From assembly GCA_002294665.1 (NCBI GenBank), contig DBFQ01000104.1, forward strand, positions 12,037 to 28,684: DNA of 16,648 nucleotides. Reading direction: 5' to 3'. Under the pieces are notes generated by a model. That model was given only the letters and a program-made list of their open reading frames with translations. It ran no database searches and was not told the origin of the DNA. This stretch comes from Candidatus Aminicenantes bacterium UBA876. Its GTDB lineage: Bacteria > Acidobacteriota > Aminicenantia > UBA2199. Below, piece by piece: positions 6,402 through 14,550 of the stretch (positions within the stretch are counted from its first letter, which is position 1; each line of letters starts with the position of its first letter). The position numbers were made by a program, and so were the translations under genes.

Positions 6402-7769
6402 TCAGGGCTCAATCGTAGGCGATTCAGATCCCCCCAGCGGCCCGGTGATGCGCGCCAGTACAGGGACGGAGACCAGACCGGCGATGATGTTGGCCAGGGC
6501 GGCGCCGGCGAAAATTCCCGCCAGGCCGAACCAGCGCGAGCCCAGCCAGGCCAGGGGAATGTAGAACAGCAAAAGCCGCACCAGCGCCAGTGAAAGAGAA
6601 TGAATCGGACGCTTGAGGGCGTTCAGCACGGAAGAAACAAAAACCAGGAATCCCTGGAAAGTATAGCTGCCGCAGAGCAGCACCATGTAGGTGACGGCCA
6701 CGCGGACCACCCCGGCATCCCTGCTGAAAACACCCGCCACGCTGCGGCCGAACAACAGGAAAACCCCGAGCATCAGCAGGCTCCAGAACATGGCGAAGCG
6801 GAAACTGATCTGCACGGCGCGGCGTACCCGGTCCATGCGGCCCGCTCCGCGGTTCTGGCCGGAAAACGGCACCAGTACGCTGGCCAGCGAGACAAGCACC
6901 ATCATCACCAGCATCTCCAGGCGCGTGGCCACGCCGAAACCCGCAACGGCCGTGGTGCCGAAGCCGGCCACCATACGCGTGATCACGCCCATGGAAAGCG
7001 GGGTGATGATGTAGGTCAGGGCGGCGGGCAGGCCGATGGCCATGATGCTGCGCCAGGAGCGGATCAATCCGTGCCCGGAAATGCCCCTGACGTCCAGCAT
7101 GCGTTCCCGCACGACCACGACGCGCAGAGAAATAACCATGCTCAAGGCGCGGGAAATCAACGTGGCCAGGGCGGCGCCCGAAACACCCAGGGCGGGGAAT
7201 GGCCCGGGCCCGAAAATCAACAGCGGATCCAGCACGATGTTGATCAAAGCGGAAGCGGTCATGATCAGGCCCGGCACTTTCATGTCGCCGGTGGCGCGGA
7301 TCAGGTTGTTGCCCACCATGGGCACCACCACAAAAACCAGGCCGGGATACCAGATGCGCATGTATTCCACGATGTATTCCAGCACCTGTCCCTCGGCACC
7401 CAGCAGGCGGAAAAGCGGGCGGATGGTCCACTCGCCGATGGCCGCCGCGGCCAGGGCCAGGATGAAGCCCAGCACCAGCGCGTCCGTACTCAGGCGCCTC
7501 ACCCGCTGGCGATCCCCCGCGCCCACCAGGGTCGAAACCAGGGCCGCTCCACCGATACCGACCCCCATGGCGATGCTGTTCAGCACCATGACAACGGGGA
7601 AAGTGAAACTCAGGGCGGCCAACTGGGTCTTTCCCAGCCAGCCCACGTACATCGTATCGGCCAGGTTGAACAGGGTCATGCTGACCATGCCCAGCAGCAT
7701 GGGCAGCGTCAGGCGCAACAGCATGGGGGGAATGCGCCCCCGGGTCAGGTCACGACTGTTTGCGGACAT
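6402..7769 (-). CDS. MATE family multidrug efflux transporter
   Basis: 455 residues, the normal length for the multidrug and toxic compound extrusion family, with about twelve membrane segments in two similar halves. The N-terminal region (PMLLGMVSMTLFNLADTMYV near 23-42) and the second half starting near ALTYIITPLSMGVITRMV and followed by GFGVATRLEML are typical. These inner-membrane proteins export cationic drugs or metabolites using a sodium or proton gradient; the substrate and ion cannot be told here. The ATG lies inside the end of the upstream marR gene (20-bp overlap) and has no clear ribosome site of its own, suggesting translational coupling. Expression is therefore likely controlled by that MarR protein. 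No convincing terminator follows the stop. Confidence 0.93.
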   Translation of the reverse strand: MSANSRDLTRGRIPPMLLRLTLPMLLGMVSMTLFNLADTMYVGWLGKTQLAALSFTFPVVMVLNSIAMGVGIGGAALVSTLVGAGDRQRVRRLSTDALVLGFILALAAAAIGEWTIRPLFRLLGAEGQVLEYIVEYMRIWYPGLVFVVVPMVGNNLIRATGDMKVPGLIMTASALINIVLDPLLIFGPGPFPALGVSGAALATLISRALSMVISLRVVVVRERMLDVRGISGHGLIRSWRSIMAIGLPAALTYIITPLSMGVITRMVAGFGTTAVAGFGVATRLEMLVMMVLVSLASVLVPFSGQNRGAGRMDRVRRAVQISFRFAMFWSLLMLGVFLLFGRSVAGVFSRDAGVVRVAVTYMVLLCGSYTFQGFLVFVSSVLNALKRPIHSLSLALVRLLLFYIPLAWLGSRWFGLAGIFAGAALANIIAGLVSVPVLARITGPLGGSESPTIEP

Positions 7770-8229
7770 GTTCGGATTGCTTCAGGGCGGTCAGGATGTT
7801 TTTTTCCATGCGCTGCAGGTATTGCCACGCGGCCTGTTTTTCCTCAGGCAAAAAACCGCGGGTCAGCATTTCGCTGTACCCGGACAGAAGCGAATCCAGG
7901 CGCCCGCGCATGGCTTCGCCGGCCGCAGTCACGGTGATGCGATACGCACGCCGGTTGCCGGGATCGCGCCGGCGCTGGATATAACCGATCTTTTCCAGGC
8001 GCCGGATGGTACGCGCCAGGGTGCTGGCATCACCGCCGATGCGGCGCACGATTTCTTCCTGGGTGATACCCGGATGGTTATAGAGGGTGTGGAGGATAAA
8101 AAACTGTGGCGGACCGATGCCCAGAGCGTGGATGCGCTGGTGCAGGTATACCCGGCCCAGGCGCGAAACGACCCGGATCAGGCGCCCGAAGGATGGGTTC
8201 TCACTCAAGTCAACGTCTTTTTGTTGCAT
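7750..8229 (-). CDS. MarR family transcriptional repressor of the MATE operon
   Basis: 159 residues with the MarR winged-helix fold: dimerisation helices at both ends, a recognition-helix region about 56-80 (ITQEEIVRRIGGDASTLART, then IRRLEKIGYI) and a basic wing (RRRDPGNRRAYRITVT) near 86-101. These proteins bind palindromic operators as dimers and release them when a small ligand or oxidant binds. ATG 8229 must be the first possible start because an in-frame TAA lies directly before it (8232-8230). The gene overlaps the MATE gene by 20 bp, and a long palindrome covers its own promoter and start, so it probably represses itself together with the pump. Confidence 0.93.
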   Translation of the reverse strand: MQQKDVDLSENPSFGRLIRVVSRLGRVYLHQRIHALGIGPPQFFILHTLYNHPGITQEEIVRRIGGDASTLARTIRRLEKIGYIQRRRDPGNRRAYRITVTAAGEAMRGRLDSLLSGYSEMLTRGFLPEEKQAAWQYLQRMEKNILTALKQSEHVRKQS

Positions 8230-8253
8230 TTACATCTATTGTATATGCAACAA
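8221..8253. promoter_or_regulatory. 33-bp palindrome, probable MarR operator
   Basis: Minus strand: TTGTTGCATATACA - ATAGA - TGTAAATGCAACAA. The 14-base arms match at 13 positions and the outer nine are perfect. It covers the -10 box, the predicted transcription start and the marR start codon, an ideal position for autorepression. Confidence 0.7.
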
Positions 8254-8266
8254 ATATTTCCGTCAA
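8238..8266 (-). promoter_or_regulatory. Promoter of the marR-MATE operon
   Basis: Minus strand TTGACG (8266-8261), 17-nt spacer, TACAAT (8243-8238); five of six bases match in each box. The -10 ends 8 nt before the ATG, so the transcript should be leaderless or nearly so. Confidence 0.75.
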
Positions 8267-8472
8267 GTTTGTTTCCGGCATGCATTGCTTCATGCACCCG
8301 CTGCCCCGTTGCGGATTCGCCGGGATCGCCGAATCATTGCGTGGTCATCAGGATTTGAAAGGCCCCGGGGCGGATCCCATTCAGAAACAAAGTGATTCCG
8401 ATCATTATCGATGTCGGGGTTTTTCGCAGAAGTGACCTCCATTCCCGGTCCCGAGTTTAACCGTTTATACGC

Positions 8473-8501
8473 ACCGGCCCCATATCGGGCCCGCGGCCGG
8501 T
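8473..8501 (-). terminator. GC-rich hairpin at the end of the protease gene
   Basis: ACCGGCC and GGCCGGT (8495-8501 and 8473-8479) pair perfectly around a GC-rich 15-nt loop, starting at the last base of the stop codon. No T tract follows, so it may act as a weak terminator or as a 3'-end stabiliser. Confidence 0.35.
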
Positions 8502-9751
8502 CAAGACCCCGACGCTTTGGCGAACAGGTCTACTTTTTTGAGTGTCAGGCTGCGTTTTTTGCCGTCCTTTTCCAGGATCAGGGAAACGCGCGGGATATCG
8601 CAATCGAGCAGCATATCCGTTAAGGCGCCGTTTCCCCACTCGGCTGCGGGACGGCCGTTGACTGCAGAAATCTCCTGGCCCGGTTTCAGGCCGGCACGGT
8701 CCGCGGGCGAACCCTGCCAGATGGCCTTGATCTTGACGGCCTTTCCCTGCCGTACCAGGTGAACGCCCGCGGAAAAGGCCGGCGAGCGCCGGCGCTGCCG
8801 GGGGATTTGTTCGAGCCGGACTTTGCGCGTGCGAAAATCCAGGGTGGTGGCAAACCCCTCCAGGAAATACCGCCCCAGGAGCATCACATCATCTCCCATC
8901 TGCGGCGGCAGTTCGGCGAACAAAACCGGCTGGTCCTTGAAGACGAAACGGCCGATGCGGACTTCCGGCACCGCGTACAGGTAGTTTTCATCCGTATCCG
9001 TCCATGGCCAGCGCGCGAAACCCCCCCGTGACTTGATCAGGCGCTGCTTTTCCCGCTCGGGCAGATCCCTGATCCGGGCCAGCGGCAACACCATCGCGTA
9101 GTGAAGCCCCGTATCAATCAAGCCGGGCAGCCGCAAGGAATCCCACAGCGTCACATCTATGCAGGGATGATAGGGTAGCCTGATCTGCATGGGCAGCAGG
9201 TCGCAGTTTTCCACCTCCGAGGTCAGCGGATTCGTTCCACGTTCGAGCCGGATATGGTCGTGGCGGTAATCAATGGTGATACGGAAAAAGCGCAACAGGT
9301 CGCATCCCACCATGCCCGCCGGGGCCTGCTCCTTTCCCTCCCCTGCGCCGGTTCCAAAACGGGAGGAAAAATCCATTACAAACGGGCGGAAATCCGTTAC
9401 CGTCACACCGGAAAAATCGATCCGGTCCAGGTTCGTGATCGCCGTCTCCGCACCCATGTCCGTTACTTCCAGGCCGTAGTCGCGGGCGATTGCCTGATCC
9501 AGCAAGGTGACGCCGCCGGTATCGAAAATGAATGGATGCAGCTTGTCTTTGCCGTTCAGGCGCGCGAGCACGATCATGGTGTGGGACCCTTTGATGGAGA
9601 CGGGCAGACCGACCCGGTCCACTGCCAGGGAGCCGCTCCCTCCCTTCAGGAAAAGAAACATCTCGGCTTCCTGGGCATCAAGGCGGAATGTCGCAAACAC
9701 CGCCCCCAGGGTCAGCCACAAAAAGACAGTCCGGTGGATTCGTCGTGACAT
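8501..9751 (-). CDS. Exported two-lobed retropepsin-like aspartic protease with C-terminal PDZ domain
   Basis: 416 residues. A signal peptide (about 1-26, cleavage near RLDA/QEAE) sends it to the periplasm or cell surface. Two lobes each carry a catalytic Asp-Thr-Gly: D77-T78-G79 (FIFDTGG) and D213-T214-G215 (GLIDTGL). Each lobe ends in the matching hydrophobic element of retropepsin folds (GCDLLRFFRITIDY 149-162; LLGRYFLEGFATTLDF 291-306). In clan AA enzymes two such lobes form one active site, so this chain may work without dimerising. A PDZ domain follows (about 325-408, GSPADRAGLKPGQEISAVNG), likely for binding peptide ends. The gene follows a small membrane protein gene by 20 bp and probably shares its promoter. 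The substrate is unknown. Confidence 0.88.
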   Translation of the reverse strand: MSRRIHRTVFLWLTLGAVFATFRLDAQEAEMFLFLKGGSGSLAVDRVGLPVSIKGSHTMIVLARLNGKDKLHPFIFDTGGVTLLDQAIARDYGLEVTDMGAETAITNLDRIDFSGVTVTDFRPFVMDFSSRFGTGAGEGKEQAPAGMVGCDLLRFFRITIDYRHDHIRLERGTNPLTSEVENCDLLPMQIRLPYHPCIDVTLWDSLRLPGLIDTGLHYAMVLPLARIRDLPEREKQRLIKSRGGFARWPWTDTDENYLYAVPEVRIGRFVFKDQPVLFAELPPQMGDDVMLLGRYFLEGFATTLDFRTRKVRLEQIPRQRRRSPAFSAGVHLVRQGKAVKIKAIWQGSPADRAGLKPGQEISAVNGRPAAEWGNGALTDMLLDCDIPRVSLILEKDGKKRSLTLKKVDLFAKASGS

Positions 9752-9771
9752 GGTATTCTTTTTAGAAAAAC

Positions 9772-9969
9772 TCAGTCGTTTTTCGTGTTGCGGATGAGGG
9801 TGATGATGTTGACAAGCACGGCGCCGGTCAGCATGCCCATGGCAAAAATCATCCAGAACCCGGCATGGCCAAGGCCGATCAGGGGGTTACGCGAAAAATA
9901 GGTGCCGGCCATGACAATCAGCACAGCCACCAAAATCACCAACTGACGTACGATACGGTTCCGGATCAT
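9772..9969 (-). CDS. Small membrane protein with two transmembrane segments, function unknown
   Basis: 65 residues from ATG 9969, chosen because GGGAGGGAGG ends 5 nt upstream; the frame is open to 10008 but the extra residues lack such a site. Two hydrophobic segments, about 8-26 (RQLVILVAVLIVMAGTYFS) and 36-60 (HAGFWMIFAMGMLTGAVLVN onward), are joined by a short loop with SRNPLIGLG, and the chain ends in a polar tail (RNTKND). It is an inner-membrane hairpin of no family I can name. Its stop lies 20 bp before the protease start, so the two are probably co-transcribed and might act together, for instance as membrane partner of the protease; this is inference. Confidence 0.7.
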   Translation of the reverse strand: MIRNRIVRQLVILVAVLIVMAGTYFSRNPLIGLGHAGFWMIFAMGMLTGAVLVNIITLIRNTKND

Positions 9970-10006
9970 GAATGCCTCCCTCCCGGCGGAACCCGCCCGG
10001 ATCATC

Positions 10007-10036
10007 ACTTTACCACGCCTTTCCCCCCGCGGTCAA
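10007..10036 (-). promoter_or_regulatory. Promoter of the small membrane protein-protease unit
   Basis: Minus strand TTGACC (10036-10031), 18-nt spacer, TAAAGT (10012-10007), about 37 nt before the ATG at 9969. It makes this pair a unit separate from the RND operon upstream. Confidence 0.55.
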
Positions 10037-10067
10037 TTTGCGTTTCGTCACTCCCGCAGGCGCCAGG

Positions 10068-10107
10068 CGGCGGACCCGGCTCCCCCACCGGGAAACCAGG
10101 TCCGCCG
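10068..10107 (-). terminator. Strong GC-rich hairpin after the TolC gene
   Basis: Perfect 9-base arms CGGCGGACC and GGTCCGCCG (10068-10076 and 10099-10107) with a 22-nt loop, 4 nt beyond the TAA stop. There is no T tract, so it is not a classical intrinsic terminator, yet its position at the end of the efflux operon fits a termination or RNA-stability role. Confidence 0.5.
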
Positions 10108-10111
10108 GTGT

Positions 10112-11446
10112 TTATCGAGAGGTGGAGGAAGCATGCATGGGTTTTCCCACCGCGTATTCCCAGTCAAAACAGGCTTCCAGGTAATCGTAACCTGCCTTGT
10201 AAAACCCCAGCAAAGCCTGGTCCATGGCTGCCCGCGCGTCCTTCAGGTCAAGCTGCGTGGTCAGGCCGTTGCGCGTGGTGGCTTCCGCGATCATAAAGGC
10301 TTTTTCAGCCACCTTCAATGTGGATCGGGCGGAATGCATGCGTTGCCAGGCTTCGTCCAGTTTCAGGAAAAGATCGCTCAATTCGGTGTCCAGGTCATCA
10401 CGCATCTGCTCGATGCGGATGCGGACTTTTTCCCTTTCGATCTTCGCCTTGTTGACCTGGGCCCGGCGGTAGCCGCCGGTATACAGTGGAACGGACAACT
10501 GGATCCCCACCAGCCACAACCGGTTCTCCTCTTCCAACCGGAACGCGTCGGACTGGGCTGAGTAGGCGAACGCCGCCCGACCCTTCACCACCGGGAAGTA
10601 GGAACCCCTGACGGCCTGAATCCCGGTTTCGGCCAGTTTCTCCTGTTTGAGCAGGGCCTGAAAATCCGGCCGCGCGGACAGGGCCTGTTCAAGGGTTACC
10701 TTCTGCGGCAACGCCGGAACTGCGTCCAGCGTGCCGTTCAACTTGAGAGGCTCCTGCTGCTGTATTCCAGCCAGCTTTTTCAGGTTGTTTTTCAACAGGT
10801 CGAGGTTGCGTTCCGCCTGCCGGGTTTCCGGAATCGCCGCGCGCCAGCGGGTCTCCGCTCGAAGCAATTCGAATTCCGATACCTGCCCCTGCTCGTATTT
10901 CTGTTTCACGTCCCGGTAACCGGCCAGGGCGTTTTCTTCCGAGTTCCGCGCCACTTCCACAACCCGGTCCAGCAGGATCGCCTGGAAAAACAGTTTCCTG
11001 GCGCCATTCACCAGCGCACGTTCATTGGCCCTGAATACCTGATCAACCAATGCTTGGTACTGGCGCGAAGCCTTGACCGCATACAGCACCGTCGCGCTGA
11101 ACAAGGTCTGGTCGAGACCGATCATGGCCGAGAACTCGTTGCCGCGCTTGAAAGGAACCTGTGAAACCATGGGCGGCCCGCCCATGAGCGAGGAAAGGTC
11201 GAAGTACATGTAGTAATCACTCAGGTTGCGGGTATATCCCGCCTCAACTCCGACCCGCGGCAATGCCCCGGCCCGCGCTTCGCGTTTCTGCTCGCGGGCG
11301 TTGTCCAGCTCTCTGGAGGCCAGTCGCAACGCCTTGCTGTTCCGCCGCACCGCGGCGATGAAGCCGTCCAGGTCGTATTCGCGTGCATACCCCGTCTGCA
11401 GGGCAAACGCCAGAATCATCATCACAATCACTATGCGGATGCGCAT
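10112..11446 (-). CDS. TolC family outer membrane efflux channel
   Basis: 444 residues with a cleavable signal peptide (MRIRIVIVMMILAFALQTGYA, no lipobox) and two outer-membrane-efflux-protein repeats of long coiled-coil helices. The first is about 30-225, with the conserved AGYRDVKQKYEQGQVSEFEL region; the second is about 255-440, with VPLYTGGYRRAQVNKAKIE and RNGLTTQLDLKDARAAM. TolC-type proteins form a trimeric channel through the outer membrane and periplasm for a tripartite pump. The ATG is 16 bp inside the end of the RND gene, so the two are translated together. The product is the exit duct of this pump. Confidence 0.94.
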   Translation of the reverse strand: MRIRIVIVMMILAFALQTGYAREYDLDGFIAAVRRNSKALRLASRELDNAREQKREARAGALPRVGVEAGYTRNLSDYYMYFDLSSLMGGPPMVSQVPFKRGNEFSAMIGLDQTLFSATVLYAVKASRQYQALVDQVFRANERALVNGARKLFFQAILLDRVVEVARNSEENALAGYRDVKQKYEQGQVSEFELLRAETRWRAAIPETRQAERNLDLLKNNLKKLAGIQQQEPLKLNGTLDAVPALPQKVTLEQALSARPDFQALLKQEKLAETGIQAVRGSYFPVVKGRAAFAYSAQSDAFRLEEENRLWLVGIQLSVPLYTGGYRRAQVNKAKIEREKVRIRIEQMRDDLDTELSDLFLKLDEAWQRMHSARSTLKVAEKAFMIAEATTRNGLTTQLDLKDARAAMDQALLGFYKAGYDYLEACFDWEYAVGKPMHASSTSR

Positions 11447-14400
11447 GGTTCATTCTCCTTTGCGGCGGGCGATTCGCCCCTCTCAGCTCCTTTTCCGCTC
11501 AACATGTCGTACAGAACCGGGATCAGGATCAGGGTGAACAGGGCGGAAACCAGCACGCCGCCGATGGAAACGATCCCCATGGGCTGGCGCAATTCCCTTC
11601 CGGAAGCGCCGATTCCCACCGCCATGGGCAGCATACCCAGGATAATCGCGATGGTGGACATCAGGATCGCCTTGAGGCGCGCCGGGCAGGCCTGCAACAA
11701 GGCGTCCCTGACCTTCTCCCGCTTTTCCCGCACCAATTGGTTGGTGTAATCCAGCAGCAGGATGGCGTTGTTGACCACGATACCGATCAACATGACGATG
11801 GCCAGCATGGAAACAATGTTCATGGTCGAGCCCGTCAGGATCAGAAAGTAGAACACGCCGATCAGCGAAAGGGGAATGGTGCCGAGAATGTAAAGCGGCT
11901 GGACCAGGCTCTCCAGAATCCCGGCCAGCAGCATGTAGGTCAGAGCCAGGGCGATGACAAACGCGCGCACGATTCCGGCCATGGTCTTGTCCATCTCTTC
12001 CACCATCATGCCCCAGCGGACTTTGTAGCCGGCGGGCAGATTCAATTGCTTTATCGCCGCCTCCAATTGACCGCTGATTTCACCAAGCACATAGCCCTGG
12101 GCCACGGCACCGGTCAACTGAATCGAGCGGTAGCGATCCTTGCCCAGGATCATGTTGCGGCCTTCGCGGAACTCAATCTTCGCCAGTTGACCCAGCGTGA
12201 ATCTCCCCTGGCGTGAATAGACGGGAATATTGGCGATCTCTTCCGGGGTGTCGGTGGATTCATCGCTCAAGGTCACGCGGATATCGTATTCTTCGCCTTT
12301 GTCGCGGTAGTTGGTCACCACCAGGCCGTCAACAGCGGCGCGCAGGGAAACGGCCAGATCCGACATCGTCAAACCGGTCCGCGCCAGTTTGGCGCTGTCC
12401 GGGAAAAGGGTCAGCTCCGGTTTCCCCTGCCTGGAACTGGAATCGGCATTGATCAGGCCGGGTATGGCCTGCATTTTTTTCAGCAAGCGGCGGCTGTACC
12501 CTTCCAGTACGGCCAGGTCCTGGCCCTGCAATTGCACATCGATATCCACGGCGTTTCCACCCCCGAGACTGCGCAGGGATTCCACGCGGATGCGGGCGTT
12601 GGGAATATCGGCCAGATCTTCGTGCAGGAGCGAAACCAGTTCCTTGGTCGAGAATGACCGCTGGCCCGTATCCACCAGCTTGACGTGCGTCAGGGCCATT
12701 TCCACGCCTTCCCGCATCAGGCTCTGGGTCCCCAGGGTCGTCCAGAAACGGGAGACAGCGGGGATGCGTTTCAAGCGCTCCTCGATTTCCGCGACGGTCC
12801 GTGCCGTATCGATCAATCGCGCACCCGCGGGCATGTCCACCTTGATGGTCAGGTGGCCGTCGTCCGTGACGGGAATGAACTCAAAGCCGATGTGTCCGGC
12901 CACGAACAGGCTGCTGACAAACAAGGCCACCGCAACCAGGATAAAGGCCGCGCCCCTGATGCGCCTGTGCAGGAAAAACATGAGGATGCTGCGATAAAGC
13001 GACTCGATGGAAGCAAAGAGCGCCTCCATGCGCTCGCTGATGCGGAGCCTGCGTGGCGGCTTTTCCGGCAGGATCAAGGCAGCCAGCATGGGTGTCAGGG
13101 TGAAGGACATCAACAAGGAAAACAGGGTGGCATACACCACGGTCAGGCTGAAGTTGCGGAACATGATGCCGGCGATGGTTTTCATTGTGGAAAGAGGCAA
13201 AAAAACCACCAGGTTGGTTCCCGCTGATGCCAGCACGGCGAGAGCGATCTCGCGCGTGCCCCGCGAGGCGCTTTCGGCGCTGTTGAAACCCTGGTGCTTG
13301 TGGCGGAAAATGTTTTCCAGCACGACCACCGAGTTGGTGACCAGAATGCCCACTGAGGTGGACAGCCCCATCAGGGTCAGCATGTTCATGGAAAACCCGG
13401 ACATGCGCATAAACAGAAAAGCGGAAAAAATCGACATGGGCATGGACAGGGCCACGATTATGGTGGAACGCAGGTCATGGAGAAAAAAGAACAGGATCAG
13501 GGCGGTAAAGAGGATGCCCAGGCCGATGTTCAACAAGGTGTCCTTGACCGAATCCCGGGTATAGACGGTCGACTCGTGGACCATTTCCAGCACGCATCCG
13601 CGGGGAAGGGAACGGCGGATTTCCGGCAGCGCATTGACGACTTCGTCGTAAGTGCGTACCTCGTTGCTGCCGCTGCTTTTGCGCAGGCTGATGAGGATGG
13701 CGTCGGAAGATCCGCTTTGGCGACGGGTGTTGAAATAGGTAGCCTGCTTGCGCACCGGTTTGCTGGTATCGCTTATCCTGGCCATGTGGCCCAGCTTGCG
13801 CAGACCGAAGGGAGTCGGCAGTTCCAGGTTGCGCAATTGATCCAGGTCCTGGAAACGGCCCTGCAGGCGCACGCTGATATCCATCCGGCCCGACTGGATA
13901 TTGCCTCCGGGCATATCGATGTTGTTCATGGCCAGAAATCCCGCCAATTGCTGCAGAGACAGGCCGCTGCGCTGAAACTCGCGCAGGTCGAGCTCGACAC
14001 GAACCTCCCTTTCCCTGCCTCCGGTCAGACTGACATCCGCGACCCCCTTGATCTGGGCGAAACGGTTTTTCAGTTTTTTGTCCGCCAGGTCATACAACTC
14101 CGTTGCCGGGATCGTTCCGGAAAGCGCCAGCTCCACAACCGGCAGGGCGAGCGGATCGAAACGCTGCACCAGCGGTTCTTCCGCCTCATCCGGCAGCGCG
14201 CCGGCAACACCGTCCACCTTGTCCTTGATTTCGTCCAGAGCCACGTACACGTCTTTGCCCAGGTTGAAAGAGATCATGATCACGGAGACGTTTTCCATGG
14301 AGTAGGATTGGATCGAATCAATTTCACTCGCCGACGACACGACATCTTCCATGGGCTTGGTGACCTGGAGCTGGACCTCTTCGGCGCCGGCACCCGGATA

Positions 14401-14550
14401 CACGGTCTGGACCGTGATCATGGGCAGTGCCGTGTCCGGCAGGAATTGCAGGTTCATATTGAAAAACGAGATGAATCCGAAGAGAACGAATACGATCAGC
14501 ACCATACTGACCAGGATCGGACGCTTGATCGACAGGTCCGCCATATTCAT
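11431..14550 (-). CDS. RND (HAE/AcrB-like) efflux pump lacking the classical proton-relay residues
   Basis: 1,039 residues, full length for the AcrB-like resistance-nodulation-division family: TM1 about 11-30, a first porter loop, TM2-6 about 335-500, TM7 about 535-553, a second porter loop, and TM8-12 about 850-1020. With the membrane fusion protein and TolC it would export substrates from the periplasm or inner membrane to the outside. The TM4 motif reads GILVTNSVVVLEN: T405-N406 stand where AcrB has the relay aspartates D407-D408. The TM10 motif reads GIVVNNAILLLDY: N927 replaces K940, and Lys stands for AcrB R971 in LKAILMSTIAIILG. The start overlaps the upstream stop by 4 bp (ATGA). The substrate cannot be predicted; drug, lipid or lipophilic product export are all possible. 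Confidence 0.93.
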   Translation of the reverse strand: MNMADLSIKRPILVSMVLIVFVLFGFISFFNMNLQFLPDTALPMITVQTVYPGAGAEEVQLQVTKPMEDVVSSASEIDSIQSYSMENVSVIMISFNLGKDVYVALDEIKDKVDGVAGALPDEAEEPLVQRFDPLALPVVELALSGTIPATELYDLADKKLKNRFAQIKGVADVSLTGGREREVRVELDLREFQRSGLSLQQLAGFLAMNNIDMPGGNIQSGRMDISVRLQGRFQDLDQLRNLELPTPFGLRKLGHMARISDTSKPVRKQATYFNTRRQSGSSDAILISLRKSSGSNEVRTYDEVVNALPEIRRSLPRGCVLEMVHESTVYTRDSVKDTLLNIGLGILFTALILFFFLHDLRSTIIVALSMPMSIFSAFLFMRMSGFSMNMLTLMGLSTSVGILVTNSVVVLENIFRHKHQGFNSAESASRGTREIALAVLASAGTNLVVFLPLSTMKTIAGIMFRNFSLTVVYATLFSLLMSFTLTPMLAALILPEKPPRRLRISERMEALFASIESLYRSILMFFLHRRIRGAAFILVAVALFVSSLFVAGHIGFEFIPVTDDGHLTIKVDMPAGARLIDTARTVAEIEERLKRIPAVSRFWTTLGTQSLMREGVEMALTHVKLVDTGQRSFSTKELVSLLHEDLADIPNARIRVESLRSLGGGNAVDIDVQLQGQDLAVLEGYSRRLLKKMQAIPGLINADSSSRQGKPELTLFPDSAKLARTGLTMSDLAVSLRAAVDGLVVTNYRDKGEEYDIRVTLSDESTDTPEEIANIPVYSRQGRFTLGQLAKIEFREGRNMILGKDRYRSIQLTGAVAQGYVLGEISGQLEAAIKQLNLPAGYKVRWGMMVEEMDKTMAGIVRAFVIALALTYMLLAGILESLVQPLYILGTIPLSLIGVFYFLILTGSTMNIVSMLAIVMLIGIVVNNAILLLDYTNQLVREKREKVRDALLQACPARLKAILMSTIAIILGMLPMAVGIGASGRELRQPMGIVSIGGVLVSALFTLILIPVLYDMLSGKGAERGESPAAKENEPCASA

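Noticed and set aside
6600..7937. Long plus-strand open frame (445 codons) opposite the MATE and marR genes
   Set aside because: Its product is rich in His, Gln, Gly and Ala without any domain, and it is antisense to two clearly recognised genes; it is a by-product of GC-rich coding on the other strand.
8254..8472. Possible small gene between marR and the protease
   Set aside because: Open frames there are extensions of antisense frames over the neighbouring genes; no ribosome site or domain was seen. Only the marR -35 region is supported.
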